A stretch of 64,000 bases of DNA from Oxyruncus cristatus (lineage: Eukaryota; Chordata; Aves; Passeriformes; Cotingidae). The stretch spans positions 916,873 through 980,872 of the forward strand of contig VXAY01002457.1 of assembly GCA_013399855.1 (NCBI GenBank). The letters are read 5' to 3'. Shown one piece after another: positions 1 through 14,238 of the stretch. Each line of letters opens with the position of its first letter. The first letter of the stretch is position 1. The position numbers were made by a program, and so were the translations under genes. Under the pieces are notes generated by a model. It did no database searches. It was not told where the DNA came from and saw nothing but the letters and a program-made list of their open reading frames with translations.

Positions 1-945
1 AGCTACACACACACAACCAAGAAGATCCAAACTCAGGCAAACGATTTCTCGGTCCTGCTCTAGACTCTTGACATCGTGTTCCTTCTGCTTTTATGGCAGT
101 GACATCAAACCGTTTTCTCAGAAAAGGTATCCAGCTGAAGAAGCTGCAGTGTCATAGCTTTCCCCCACCTTTCTGGGAACCAGCCTAAATTCATCTAGAA
201 GAGTCCATCAAGGTCTTCCTTCAGTGTTTATTCTGGAATCAGGGAGGTGGGTTGACCCACGTACCAATTGTTCTGCAATGCAGCTGACCAAGTGGATATT
301 GAGGAGAAAATCTTATCAGGACTTAGTCTGGCCTGAGGCAGCGCTCATGTGTGCTCAGCTCCTCCCTGTCTGCTGCTTTCCAGGCAGAGGGAATCTCATT
401 CAGCATAGCAGCAACGCCTGTTGTAGGGAAGAAAAAGGTAGAGGTGGAAACACAAAAGCAAAATTAAAATAGCACTAGAAAATTCCCTTTCCTACAAATT
501 CTCAGAATTTGCCATTAGCATCTCTTTTCCGACTTCTGCTGTTTGTCACCTTCTTGAATGAAGAAGCCAAGCAAAATTCTTCCACCCTTGGGATGGTTAT
601 CTCTAGTTTTTAGAGAGATGAAATAATTGCCTTTTTCTCCTTACTGTGACTTCTTCATGGTAAGGAGTAATCAAACATGGGATTTGAAAGTTGTCATGAA
701 AATAAGAGAACAGAAGGTTTAGTATGGATTTGAAAGGTGGGAGGAAATGACAGGGAAAAAATACTGACACAGGGAAAATCAGGAATATGAAAAAACATGA
801 GAGTGACAATAAACAAGCAAAGAGCAGACCAAGACAAATCTCGAGAGTGATCAACAAAGAAAAGTGAAGGAAACAAACAGAAGAATAAATAGGAAAAGCC
901 AAATGGATGCAGGAGTACCAGGAGATTCATCACAGTTTACAACTT
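1..945. other. Non-coding, no recognisable feature
   Basis: A+T-rich DNA without a supportable gene. Open frames here are under 100 codons, overlap on several frames and have low-complexity translations rich in Phe, Leu and Ser. No repeat family was recognised before the CR1 that begins near 946. Confidence 0.6.
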
Positions 946-1272
946 GCTCGTGAGGGGCAGAGGAGGGGCAGGCACTGATCTCTGCTCTGTGGTGACCAGT
1001 GACAGGACCTGAGGGAATGGCCTGAAGTTGTCAGGGGAGGTTTAGGTTGGATATTAGGAAGAGGTTCTTCCCCCAGAGGGTGGTTGGGCACTGAACAGGC
1101 TCCCCAGGGCAGTGGTCACAGCACCAAGACTGTCTGAGCTCAAGAAGCATTTGGATGAGACTCTCAGGCACAGGGTGTGACTCTCGGGGATGGTCCTGTG
1201 CAGGGCTGAGGGTTGGACTCGGTGATCCTTGTGGGTCCCTTCCAACTCAGCATGTTCTGTGATTCTGTGATG
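946..1272 (+). mobile_element. CR1 LINE, 5'-truncated 3' end
   Basis: This is the 3' end of a chicken-repeat-1 (CR1) non-LTR retrotransposon. It reads through the usual landmarks in order: a 'gatctctgctctgtggtgac' stretch, 'gacaggacctgagggaatgg', 'ggttggatattaggaagagg', 'ggttggactcggtgatcc' and the closing 'gattctgtgat' octamer-type tail. CR1 copies are normally 5'-truncated and have no poly(A) tail, as here. The reverse transcriptase domain is absent, so the copy cannot move by itself. It matches the family wording closely, so it is probably a relatively young copy. The 5' boundary is approximate; the 3' boundary is set by the end of the short tail repeat. Confidence 0.93.
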
Positions 1273-4200
1273 AAGGTCTAGAGAAGAGAAAGGGGAACCC
1301 CTTGAGTGCTCATCAGCAAGGTGCAGTATACAAACTAAGTAACACACGCAATCTGAACATCTAAATTTGAACCCTCAACTTCACATACTCCAAAAGCTGC
1401 TCTAAGGCAGAAAAAGTTATTTTAATACAAGACTGAATTAAAAGGTTCTTCAGTTACCTCATTTTCCTCATCTGGTTTTATGATGCACTTATTTTTCAAG
1501 CAAAAATAAATACTCTCTCTCAGATGTGCTACAACATCATACACCTTCAAAACTGGCAAAATGAAATAGCTAAAATTACATAGCATTGAAAAAGATAACA
1601 CAGCATATACAAAAGTGAGGGCAAAGAAAAAAAACTAAGCTAACTGGGAGTGAGGATCTTTATGTTTCTTTAACTATTACTTTGTTCCTTTTATAGCATT
1701 GTTATATATTAAAGTAATAAGTTGATGTAATATTTCAGGGAGAAAAGACAATTTCGAATTTTTATTCTGTTAATATTGGTGAAGGAACGAACCCACTCAG
1801 AGAAAAAGAAGAAAACAAACATACCCAAGTCAAAATACGAACTTATTTTGCTGGAAAATTCTGCTTCCAAATTAATTTCTTCTCCCCATTGTCCAATCTT
1901 GACTGGGATTAAATCTATAACTAGAGAAACTACCAGTAGCACCTTTTCATTTATGCTTCAGTCCTGCAAGCATTTACACCTGTAAGTGATTGCTTTATTC
2001 AAAGAATCACACTGGATAACACTTTATAGCTAATAAATAATAAAAGAATAAAGTCATCAGTTCCTCCAGAGAGCTAGGTAGGAGCAAACTTGCTATTAAA
2101 AAGTAATGCCACGTTAACTTTCAGAGTAATTCTTCTGTTTTGAACCTCCACCTGGTTCTGCTGACATTCCAACATGGAATCTGCCTCCCAGCACGGCGAT
2201 TTGTTTGTGAGGATGACTGCTTCAGTGCTTCAGTGTTCTCAGTTCGACAGACAAGAACTGAGAAACGGAGCACCCTGCAAAATACTGGGGCTGTAAAATT
2301 AATGCCAAGAAGGATACTGCTCCCTACTGGCTCATCTAAATAAGTTCAGAGAGAGCATTTTCCTTTCATATTTTTCAAAGGAACAAATTATTATTCCACA
2401 GACAAATCACGGTTTTCAACTAAAAAACAAATATCCTTTCAAACAGTATCCAGACATTCACTTAAAAGGTTGATTAGATGAAGCACACAAAATGTTTTCC
2501 AAGGGAAAATAAAGTGAGAAAAAGCCCCAAAACCTCCAAAGAAATTCTTCTTCTTTCCCTCTGAGCTTTATAGAGGGCAAATAAAAAAAAACAAAAACAA
2601 ACCAAACAAACCACCACCAACAAAAATACCAAATCCCACACTATAAAATAAACAAACTAGCTAGCATATAAGAATGATTTCTGTTCAAGAGTAAGGATAC
2701 CTAAATTCTTAGCAACAGATATAATCACTTCATTAATTTTTGACCTCGCCGCCTTGCCTACACGTAACATTTCACTGCCCTCCCTGGCTTCAACTGAGGT
2801 CTGAAAGTGGAAACCTGGAGTCCTGCCACTGCACATTAGCACTGATGTGACTGTATTTCAAAGGCACTGGATAGAAAAACAACAACAACAATTTCATGGG
2901 CTTGACAGTTTTCGAAATCTGACAAGGTCCGTACCTTGATTCCAGCACATCAAAACAATCTCATATAAGGGCCTGCCCAGTCAGAGAAGTGCAAAACAAG
3001 CTGGAATGTCCATCTTTAAGCCTAAGAGATATCCTTTACTAACTTCCCACAGGGTCATTTACTGAGAGGTAAATCGGTCATCGTTTCGTGATTCAAAATG
3101 TTTCCAGAGGCACTGGCATTCACTTGTACTTGGTCTCTGCTAAGGAGTTAGTAAGAAATATCAGTCTTTTATAAAGAATTTGGTGCTATTTTATTATGTA
3201 GACTCTACATTGATCTAAAAAAACCCCAGAACTTCTTTTTGGGAAAAAAAATCAGAACTTCTGAGCATTTCCCCAAAGCAGGCTTGAGACATTTTGATGC
3301 CTAGTTTGGAAAGGCCTCTCATCTCTGGAACTCTAAGAAAGGCTTGATTTTTCCCTGTCTACACAGACAGGAGGGGAGAATTTTTCTCTTTGTTTCTGAC
3401 CTGCTTCTGACTGGAGATCCTTTAATTTATTTTTCTTTTTCCAAAATTCTGATCTGTGAGCTCTGGGCTAAATTTTCACTGCAATCCAGAAACTGGGTTT
3501 ATCTCTCCGCATTAAGTTCATGTCATCAAATAACTCTAAGTCCTATAAACATGCCCATTCAATTCTAAACTGTGCTTTACACTAAGAGAACAGTTACCCG
3601 GAGATACATTCTCCAAAGTAAAACAGAATTGTTCCTCGTTTGCTACTTTCAACAGCGTGCAGCTGAAAGTGTTTGTGTTTTATTCCATGTGGTACGATAA
3701 CAGATATTTCCCTTACAGAATGCTTTGGACACACACGGTAGCTCCCAGCTGTGTAACAGTTCAGCAGTGTTTTCAGCTCGCTGAGCAGAACTGGAATAAG
3801 GAATGGCTGGACATCAGACACCCATCTTAACAAATTTTAGCCTTACCGTGCAACTGCCAAAGTAAAAGCACCAGAACGGGTTTGCAGAACAATGGCAGCG
3901 AGACTCTGCCTTCTGCACCTCTATGAATGGAGAGGTACATTCAAATTCTTGTTGCTCAGTTGGCTGTCCAGTATCATCTGCTGCTGTAAAATTCCATTAT
4001 CAATGAAGATGTCACAGCTCATCATATTTCCCCTCTCTCTGGCAACAAGTCAGGTAACAAAGGCAATTAAGAGTTCCAGGATCCTGCCTTTTCCCAGCTA
4101 TGCACATATCTTCTTCAGCTTAAGGTAGAACAATTGCAGGAAATGGTGGAATTATACCTTTTTTTTTTTTTTTCCTAGAAGGGGACTTTGAAACTTGGAA

Positions 4201-7200
4201 AAGAAACGCCTATCAGTGCTCTACTTACACAACCATGAATTGGAGGAAACTGGTTGCATCAAGTGGATTTAAGCTGACTGACATGACAGAGAACTAGATT
4301 GTCACTTCCTAAAAGGGATGGGCAAATACACTCCTCGGATGCCTTCCTCTGACATTTCCTTTTTCCCATTTAACCCACTCGCTGTATTCCATAGAAGTTT
4401 AGTATGTGAACATGAAAAAAGGCACCCAAAACCCCTGTTCCCCCAAACACATTCCGAGTAATAGGTAACAGCTGTCACATCCAAACGCTGCAAATACAGG
4501 GAGAGCAAACTTTGAATGGAGACAGATAAGACATCCATTATGGAAATCAGCTCAACTCTAACAAGCTCACTGCCTGAGGATGCAAAAATGTTACTGAACA
4601 CCCCAGTGTGGGGCTAAAGCCTTTGGAGTTAACACACCCCCCCCAGCTTCACAAATCATACATAACTGGGAGTTCATTAAATGCTAAAAACACAAGGGGC
4701 AAACACTACATTTTATTGCAAGCCATTACTTCCCATGAAAAAGGAATTATTAACACAATCCTAAGACACAGTTTAAACCTCAGCAAAAGAGCTTTCAGAT
4801 AAGGAATAGTGACTGAAGCACAAGGCATTGCCTGGGGATTAATGACTGTCTGGTGAGAGCTGATGGCACCTGGCTGAGCTTCAGCTGATCCCAGCTGATC
4901 TCTAAGCCCCAGGAAATGTCTTGAATCTCAATCATTATTGCTGCTGCAATATGACAATTAAATATGCACACCCATGCACACAGGTCCACCGTGGTTTGTA
5001 ACATGGGACTTGCTGTTTCTGTTGGTGTTCTCCAGGACTCTGGTGCAGAATTAGAGCTCTGTAAATTAGCCGGTTCTAATAATTTCTCAGCACGCCATTC
5101 ATCTTATAATAGATTACATATGGTATTGCCACTTGTCAGGCTACAGCACAGACATTTTGCATCTATTTCTACACATCTTCCTGTTTTAAATGTCTGCTCA
5201 GAGAAACAAAATCTCTGGTCAAAACTAGATTTCCTCCTTTAATCACATTCAGCCAGACATAGCAGTTCTGAATTTAGCCTGGAAGTTTAGCTGAATGCGT
5301 TTTACCTCTCAAATAGCTGTTTTAAATATATCCAAGTATTTTATCTTCTTTCTTTTTTTAAAAACTTACACCAGTCCAGAATAATATGGTACCCTCCCAG
5401 TCTTAATATTTTTGCCTTTCCAAACTACAGAGACTGATGGTGTGGTGCACAAAGCCTACTATGCCCACAGTAAGCAACAGAGAGTATTTTGGATGTGTGC
5501 ATCCTGAATGTGACTTAAGTACACCCTGACTTAAAGTGCAAGGAACCAACTCAAACCCAGGAGTAATAAAGCAAACTAGTTTCCTTCAGCTGCCCCAGGC
5601 TCAGTGCTTTGCACAGAGCAACCTAAGGGGGAATTTCTACGTTGCACTGCATTTTATCACATGGAGTCCTCCACGCCCGAGCTTATGCCCTGAGAGACAC
5701 GGAGGGATGAAGGACACACAGCCCTTCAGCGTTACCACTTCTAACCTGATACACTCAGCCTAATGAAGGAGAATAAAGGAAGTCACTGCCTTAAATTTAT
5801 ACAGAAACGTTCTTCTAGAAACAACAACAGATAATTAAGATAGAATAGCGGGTTTTCACCTCATCAGTAATCGTTAGGGACCAGCAGCAACACCTCTCCA
5901 AAGCTTCTATACAGGTGTTATATAGCCCAGACAAGCTCAGCACCAAAAGGGCTGTTTGGCATTTATGGGAATTGAACATGTGAGCTCAGTTTCCTTATTA
6001 AAGTCACTTGGTGCCTCAGCAGTACTTTTGCATTCCAGTCTCAGGATGCACTCTCACACCCAGAATAGCCCAGAGGAAATCTAATTTTTAGGCTCATCAT
6101 AAAGTATTTGAGCCTCAGATGCAGGGTTTAAGTTTCACACAAGACCACACATTAAAGACTGGGAACAGAGGTCAACACTCATGATTTTCTGTCACCTTAG
6201 CCTCAATACACAGCTCCTTGAGATCAGCTAATTCCACAGGAATCCTCTCAACAGCAAACAACCACAAACTGCCCTGAAAATGAGATTCACAATCCACAGG
6301 GTCATTATTACCGTGTGAACAATGTGAAACTGAAGAACAACTACAAAATTAAGATATTTTTGCGAGTTCACGGTTCTGTTTAAGGACAAGTGTTGCTCCC
6401 ACACAGTTAAAACTAAAATGCATCAGTAATCCAGCTATTTTTTCTCCTCCCTAATTTTTCACATCACAGTAAACACACACAAAAGGACTCCTTGCATTTG
6501 TATTCCTCACTGGGAAGAGCCACCAGCCACCCATACCTTCCTACAAGTGTAGCACAATCCCCTCCAAGCCCATTAGCAGTGCTAAGGTACCTATAGAACG
6601 TGGCTGCAGCTCCACACCATTTCCCAAAATGCAGATTGCTTCCTTCCTCCAGCAAACTGGGTGGAGTTTCCCACCTCTTGGCTAGAGCTTCATTGCCATA
6701 CACAGTGTAACTCTTGAACCAGGTGTGGCCCCGAGTGCTGGAAAAAACATCTGCAGACAAGATCCGTCTCCTTCTTATGCCATGAGTGAAATTTTGCCTT
6801 TTTTGCTCTCACGAGGAGAGCTCTGGGACTAATTCAATTGCAGATTTTTCTTTTCTCTCCTGCCTAACACAGAGCCTGTTCTAATCCAATGACTAATGCT
6901 CGGGCCAGAAAAGGAATAAGTTTATCCCAGCAGGAACAAAACCTCGGGATGAAATAAAGGAGCTGTTTTGCACAATGCTGTGCAACCAAGGAGTCAACTG
7001 GGAAAAAAAAAAAATCATATTAGCATCAGTTACGTCATAGACAGTGGTACCATTCTGTTTCTGTCCTGCCATACTGTATGACTTTATGATGCATAAAAAG
7101 AATGTGGACAGAAATTCCTTACAAATTTTTGTTACCAAGTTTCTTATCTTCTAGTAAACTACAGAAATCCTAAACCATGCTGTTCTTCAAAGAAACGTCA

Positions 7201-9524
7201 AGAAAGTTATGAGATAGGAGAAAACAAAATGTGAAAACTGAAGGAGATCAGAAACAAAATTCTGTGGCATTGCACTATTTGTCTCCTCTCCATAGACAAG
7301 AAATCAAACTAAACTGGGAATACTCTGGTCCAGATTTGACTCATCTCAGTGGTAAATTCAAAACAGATCCAAACTAAAAAGGAACAAAGGATCAGAGTGC
7401 TATTGCTGTTGATGGATTTGTCCCTGGTGTTATCCCACTCTCTCAGGTTTAAGGGATAGAAGTGAGATCATTTTGCTGCCGGAAACAGCAGCTGACAAAC
7501 CAACAAGAATAATGAAGTGCACTTTACAGAGAAGGTGATGGTCGCTGCTTGTTGTCTGCTGAGATATCGGATGATAACGAACCAGATAGAGTGGCGCCTG
7601 TGCAGCCTGAGTGGTAAAGGATGGTCAGAGCCGTCTGGGAAAAAAGCTGGGTGGTGTTAGAACACACTTGTTTTCTGCCTCATCATTAAGTCTTTGTACA
7701 ACCATCACTGCCTATTGACTCTCAGAATAAAGTTCTCAGTACTACAGCACCATGCTCTCTGTAAAAGCAAACACGAATGCAAACACTCCGGCCAAAAGGA
7801 CCCACTGAACTGCTACTGAAAGGGCAGATTATGCAGAAACTCCAGTGGATACAGATATCCACCGCCTGGGTGGGAACTGCAGGGTCGATGTGTCAACTAC
7901 CAGCATGCAAATCTCTGAAACAACAGTGGAAGGTAACTGCTCACACACTCACATCCAAGAAGTTTCTGAGTCACCGGGATTTCTATTCAAGGATTCACTG
8001 AGCACTATATAGCCTTCCCAGTTATTCAGAAAAAAAATAATAAGGAACAAAGCAGGTTGCTCTCTTGTGTGCTTTTTACATTGTAACCACATCCTTTGCC
8101 ATTTAGGAGCACCAGTAGAATGCTCCACATTATACTGCTCTTCCAAAGTACTGGCAATTGCATTTTCTTTTACTCAGATAAATCTCACTTCTGAGTTGAG
8201 TTATTCAATTTAATCAGTACACCGAAGAAGAGAGTTAATCCATTTTGTGGGAAGTGCAAGCAGCTGTCTAACGAAGCCACCAACTACCTTTCATGAAGGG
8301 ATATAAATAAACAGAGTGGATTCTATTTATGAGCCTCCAGTTCTGAGCCAATGTTCCTTTCAATTCCGCTGCCAGACTCAGAAAGGAGACACAAAAGTTG
8401 AACTAACAAGAGACAAAAGTTGACCTTCAGCAGTTGGGGGAAGCTGGGATGCAGGTCTGGATTTGAATGCCAGAGCTTTGGGGATTTTTTAAATCTGATT
8501 CCCATCTTGCAGCTTGAGATCACTTGTCAGCATAACAAAGACCTTCGGGTAAAGAGCCATAAGAGAGCTACAGATTTTTGAATACTGACAGAGGTCTCTG
8601 AATATTCATTCACATTTACGACAAAGGATGGCAAACACATGATGATTCTATAAATGTACTTTAGGTCTTTTTCTGAAATCCCACACTGAGACACTATTTC
8701 TCCATGAAATTGTATGGATTTCAGTATAAAGTGGGGTATTAAGTCAGAACAGAAACTGAATCAGTTCTACAACTGATATCTTAACATTTCAGATTTTGAA
8801 TAATATTAAAAATAAAGCATTCATTTTCCTGATCAGTCCATTCTTCAGCACAAGGAGGTAAAACAAGGGCAAAAACACCAAAACCTGAAATTGTAAATAC
8901 CAACAACAGCCACAGACTAGGAAAATAATTATGTTTCTAAAGCAAGGTCTGTATTTACTGAAAATTAACCACGCTCCAAGTGAGGTATGTTATGGACACC
9001 AGATTGTGTACCTTTCCAAAAGAAACAGAAGACAGATAAAGTATACAAATTATGGAAGATAAAATAACTTAAAAAGAGCAGTTTGGACTAGACAGAAGGG
9101 GAAAAAACTACACCCTGTCTACCAGTAAAAAATTTATGCAAGAAAGAAAGTCTGTGTGACCTTTTATTTTTTATTTTTTAATTCTGTGGAAAAGAGACAA
9201 ACTAAGCTCTAATGAAAAGCAGATAACCTGACTCTTATCACAAGCCTGAAAGTCTGAAGAAACTAACTCTCTTGATATTTTTCTCCATTTATTATTAACT
9301 GCAGTGTTCTGAACAGCTGATGTTTTCTGAATCCAAAAGGCAGACACGTCAGCAGGACATGAACTACAGTACACCCAGTTATGTCAGTATTTTGCATGGC
9401 CTTTATCACTGGGCGTGAGCAGTAATTTCCAGACGTGTGAAACTCAGATGCATTTCTCAGACAGTCACGGTAACAGAAATTCTCCATGTTTAAAAAAGTG
9501 ACTTGTACGTGGGCAATTACTGCC
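1273..9524. other. Long non-coding stretch
   Basis: About 8 kb of A+T-rich sequence with no frame over 100 codons and no recognised protein, RNA gene or clear interspersed repeat. The only landmark is an A/C-rich tract near 2583-2640, listed separately. Short poly(A) or poly(T) runs occur, for example near 4158 and 7003. Confidence 0.55.
2583..2640. repeat. A/C-rich low-complexity tract
   Basis: A run made almost only of A and C on the plus strand, with CAAA, CCAAA and CCA units. It is a low-complexity tract, not a strict microsatellite. Similar tracts recur across the window in both orientations. Confidence 0.8.
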
Positions 9525-9554
9525 TTTGTTTTTGTTTGTTGGGGTTTTTTTTTA
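9525..9554. repeat. G/T-rich low-complexity tract
   Basis: A stretch of T and G only, with TTTG units and a GGGG run followed by a T run. It is the complementary-strand form of the A/C tracts seen elsewhere in the window. Confidence 0.75.
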
Positions 9555-12500
9555 AGGAAATGCAGTGTATAAAATCAACCATCTTTGCGAAAGAATTATT
9601 CTGATGCTCCCTCTTAAGTGCAAAACCAGAAATGTTTCACCCTGATGCTCGTTGTGTGTTCAGGGAAATTTTGCATAATGAAATAATCTTGATTGTTTTC
9701 CTTTGTAATTCTGAAGACAGGTTATGGTCCAATGAAAATGTATTTTCAAATTAAGGATTTATGCAATTATTCATACTTTTACTAGAAACAAGAATTACAA
9801 ATTTAAGTTTGAATAATAGATAACCATGCTTCAAGATTATTTTCATTTAATTTTTCAAAAAATCAGTCACCAAGTGAGACTATTTATCCATTTAAGAAGG
9901 CATAGGCTCTACACGATGCACACTGCCTAAACAGGATGTCCTTGGGCAACCTTAGCTATTCTCAAGATTTTGAATTACAGTCTCTGTGTCAATGATTCCC
10001 AGATTTCTTTCCTTCTCACTCACTTCCCTTTTTTTCACACTTGTAATTCAAACTGCTTCAACAGAATCTTCTCCAGATGTCCTCTTGCCAAGTGAAAAAT
10101 CAACATGTCAAACCCAGATCCTCTTCTCTCCTCCCACCTCCCTCCCTCCTGAAACTGTCAGTAACTCCACCACCCCCCCATCCCACAAGCCTCTGAGTGC
10201 TGGTGTCGTTCTCAGCTCTTCTCCCCTTGCAAACTTCCACACCCCCAAGCACGTGCTTAATGTTAATTCTGCCACCTTCCATAAAACCTCTCCACAGCAA
10301 AGCGTCAAAATAGACATCAAATCAAGTCCCACAGGCTGTTTGAATGAAGGGAGGCTTTCCCAGCCACAGGAGGCGTTACCTAAATCTGACAGATAAGAAA
10401 ATGAAAACCCTTTGTCCCGCAAAACAAGTCGTGTTTGCTTGCTCCTATCAGTTATTAATCTGCCACAGGCATAGAAAAATGAGAATGATACAGAATGCAA
10501 AATAATCCTTAGCAAGACAACAATGCTTTAGGCACTTACTAAAAAAGAGAATGCCATGTGTATTAAGCAAGGCTGCCTACTGTGAAAGCCTTAACGCAAC
10601 ATCTTCCACGTGTCCTATGCCAAAGCTTGCAGAGGGTTATGTCTTTATTATGACTGAACCAGCCACCATTACTGGATTTATTTAGTCACTTATTCTTTTT
10701 AGTTCTCTACCATTCATACAGTTTTACTTCATCCATGGGCACAAGCTCTTTGATTATCACCTTTAGATCTAACCTTGTGGCATAAGTAAGAGGAAGAGTC
10801 CTTCTTTCAGCTATGATTTCAAGGTCATTTTGTCTTTTTAATAAGGAAAAAAAAAAAAAACCCACAACAGAAACCACAACAGTGTTTGTGTTCCAGTTAA
10901 AGAGTCCCTGGGCTTCACTTCAATGGCACCTTCTTGAACCAAACATTTTCACAGGCAAGAATAACCTGTACTTATAACAAAACATGGTAGGCTAAACCAA
11001 TTACATTATATGCAGCATGAAAGATAAGGGATTTAATCTGTTTTATTTCCTTTAGTCCATCTTATTTCAACACAAACGTGAAAGATATTTCCCTCTACTG
11101 AGGTAACAAAGGGATCCAAAATGATCTTTACGATTCAAGAGATTCCCCAAATCAGGCAAGGGTAACGTATATTCTGCATTGTCATGATGCAGTATTAAAT
11201 TTGAAAGAGAAATTTCCCTATCCTAGCTTTCATAAGTATGTAACATTTTAATTACAAGAAACAATCTTCGATGTACACTTCGAATTAAAAAAAAACATTG
11301 TTTCAAGAATCTTAGGCAAGTTGCCTGAAATAAGATGAACAAGGCTTAATACTTAGCAGAATTTTCAGGTTTTAAAGTTAGAATACCTGCTGTATTTTCT
11401 CCTGCAGCTGGACTACACACAGGAGTACACTTCAGAACAATACATAGAGCACAAAGGGCTTCTATGAAATCAATAAACAAAAAAACCCATCATAAACTCC
11501 AAACCCACAGATCAGGAAACTGATAAGGACAAAGCTGAAAAAGACCCCAAAGTGTTAATATCTGGAACATACTGCGAGCATTGCTCTGACAGCTCATTTC
11601 ATTTCAGATAAGAACCATCAAGCTTCTGCTGTTTTTGCCAAAGTCCTCGGCTGTTTTCATGTAGAGCAGTATGTTATTCACTGACCGTCAATAGGGTTCA
11701 GATATGTTATAGATGTTTAACATTTATCTAGGAGAAATGGGCAAAATCTTGCCCAACCTCGGTATTTCTCAACCATTGAGCAATATAATTCCCTCAGTGC
11801 TGACTACAAAAAGATACATTCATAAAAACGTTTTCAACATACAGGATATGATTGCTCCTGAATGATGGACTTGACTGGTTAATTTTGACTAAGAAAATAG
11901 CTTCCAGAAGAAGATGATTCATGTAAACCCCAAATTTCATGGAATATAGCACTTTATTTTTGAGGGAGGGAAAAAAAACAGTCTCAAGAGATCAAGTGTC
12001 GTATCCATTGTCTTTGAACTTATCATTTCCTAGTTAATGGATGTGTTTGTTGTCTGCTGCTCACATCTTTATAAGTACCATCTGAGTCTGTCATTCTGCA
12101 TGTTGCCTTCCCCCCCTTGACTCAGTGATTTCTGTCTGTCAGTTCAGCTCATAAACAGGGCAAACAAGCACAGAGCCATATGGGAACATAAGTACAACTA
12201 ATTACCGACTTGTTTTAGTTTCAGCCAAACTTGGATTTCATCCTAGTACTTTCTTCACATAAGCCATTATGTAGCGTGTTCAGGCAAAGTAAGGGATAAA
12301 GAAAATTAAATCTAGGTTAAGAGGTCAATAAAATGTTTGCAGAACTTTTATTTCCTAAAGCTTAAAAGGGCCTAATAATGATTTAGCTGCCCAGCTCCCC
12401 AGTTTGTACCACTGGTATTTACACCCACATTTCCTACCAGGGAGCCCATTTGAATGCAGCTTATTTGTGACATGAAGTGGTGGTGACAGAGCCAGTCCCG

Positions 12501-13480
12501 GCCCAAGCCTTCACACAGGTTCCATTTTTTAGAAACAGACAATAGTTTGGAGGAGAATGCACTCCATGCCAGCACAGCCCTGCAGCAAAGGTCAGAAACT
12601 AATCTTTCCTCAACCAAGAGAAGCCTTCCATCAGCCACAATTGCTCAGTCAGCAGGTCCCCTCTTGGATTTTGCAGCAGAGAAGACCTGACAACATTTAA
12701 AGGTCATGTGAAGAAAACATACACAAAAAAACCCTCCATAGACACAGTTGTGGAGAATATGAAGGCAGTGCACCAAAACCCCCACACACCTGAGACAGCA
12801 TCAGGCAAGGTAAAAAGAAGAAGAACACTAGAGAGAAAATGTACTAATGGAAATTTTTATGTTTGAGAAAAGACATGACAACATGAAGAGTCACCTGGAG
12901 TAACTATTCCTTTGCTATTCACTGTGCAGAGGATTTTTAAGTGGAGCTCACTTATGCCTGGTTTGGGTTGTTGAAGCATCTGCAGGACATTCATATACTG
13001 ACAAGTTTGTAGAGCCTTCCTTTCATTCATTCCTCCAACTTAAATAATGGTGCTGTCATTCAAGTGCATTTTCATTTATCATATTTTTATGCTTCATATA
13101 CTGTTCAGAGGTCACACAACACTTTCATAATTTTATTAATTGAGGCATAGAGCCTGTGCTAAGGAGTACAGTGGCTAGACAAGTAGGAAACAATGGCTCT
13201 CCTAAATTTCAGACTTGTATTTCTTTTATTCAGAATCTCGTCCATATTAACACAAAGAAACAGCCCATATTTCTCAACATGGCTCATCTGGACAAGCTTA
13301 TGATTTTGCTCAGCACAATAGCATCCACATAATAAAAAAAAAAATCAAATCCCTTCAAACTAAGAACATTACAAAATCAAGTTAAGGAAGAGAATAGTAT
13401 TCATGTAGAAACAAACAATTGAACAGAATACTTGGCTTTTATTCCCTTGCTAGATTTATTGAGAAGTCAGAAGCCAAAAC
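9555..13480. other. Non-coding stretch with one 136-codon frame
   Basis: No supportable gene. An open frame at 9986-10396 (+) starts with a hydrophobic, signal-peptide-like stretch and continues Ser/Thr/Pro-rich. Frames of 135 and 66 codons are open on the opposite strand over the same bases, and the DNA is locally C/T-rich. I read this as chance openness. A 14-base A run lies near 10848. No transposon was recognised. Confidence 0.5.
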
Positions 13481-13530
13481 TTTTTGTTGTTGTTGTTTGT
13501 TTGTTTTATGGGGTTTGTTTTGATTTGTTC
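13481..13530. repeat. G/T-rich tract with (TTG)n core
   Basis: T and G dominate for about 50 bases: a short TTG repeat, then TTTG units and a GGGG run. It is a low-complexity tract in the opposite orientation to the A/C tracts. Confidence 0.8.
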
Positions 13531-14074
13531 TAATTTAATGCCAATATCTAGAAAAAAGCCATCTGGTTATTCTACGTGCCGGAGACCAGAACATCTTTCC
13601 TAGAGAGTACTAAATGTACCTCTCAACTTTCTCAGGTTTTACTCTCAAAATTGTTAGGGCTGTTTGACATCTTTCTTTGACATCTTTCCATCAAGGGGCA
13701 GTTCTCATACAGGATTCAGTCGTGGGTCTAAGTCACCTACACCTACCCCCCACTCACTGATACCAAAGGCTCACTGGGGGACATAATTCCTGATCATTTT
13801 TATCCAGACTGTAGTGAACCATTTAAATATCTAGTCTTTGAAAAACACTGACATCAGGAAGGTGTTTTTAAGTGTGTTTTCTCAGTGCCGTGTTTTAATA
13901 TATACGGCATTGCACAAGGATGAACAAAAACCCCCAAAATTCTTCATCCTGGCTTTTCCTGCAGGTGACAGGCATCATCAGGATTAGTCTACATTTTAAA
14001 CTGCAACTGAAGTCATCTGGAACATCATGCAAGCTTTTTGCTGTAACTCAATGCTTACATGATTTTGCTATAAA
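13531..14074. other. Non-coding, left flank of the inverted repeat
   Basis: Unique-looking sequence with no gene or known repeat recognised. It ends where the left arm of the long inverted repeat starts; its last bases show no match to the region beyond the right arm, which helps to fix the outer boundary. Confidence 0.5.
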
Positions 14075-14238
14075 TTGTGGCAAATAACTGACAATCTCAA
14101 TTAGACTGCACAGTGAAGTTTACAATTCCATACGAATGTAAAAAATCATACACAAAAATATTTTTCTTTTTGTGGTTATGTCGACATAAGTTACAGACTG
14201 CAGATGCTAAAACATGGGATCTGCAGCACAATTTTCAG
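14075..14238 (+). repeat. Long inverted repeat, left arm
   Basis: These 164 bases are the reverse complement of 14991-15155. Reading the left arm reversed, both arms share 'ctgaaaattgtgctgcagat', then 'cccatgttttagcatctgc', 'accacaaaaagaaaaata', 'attcgtatggaatt', 'actgtgcagtct' and an outer end close to 'gtcagttattggccacaa'. My hand alignment gives about 14 mismatches and three small gaps, so roughly 90% identity. Several of the differences are transitions, as expected from neutral decay. No coding frame or known family is recognised. The outer end is sharp; the inner end is slightly fuzzy because a short 'gtcca' match continues a few bases inward. Confidence 0.9.

Noticed and set aside
603..902. 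Overlapping 99- and 79-codon minus-strand frames with hydrophobic translations
   Set aside because: The plus strand is A/G-rich here, so the minus strand reads as Phe/Leu/Ser codons by composition; not a membrane protein.
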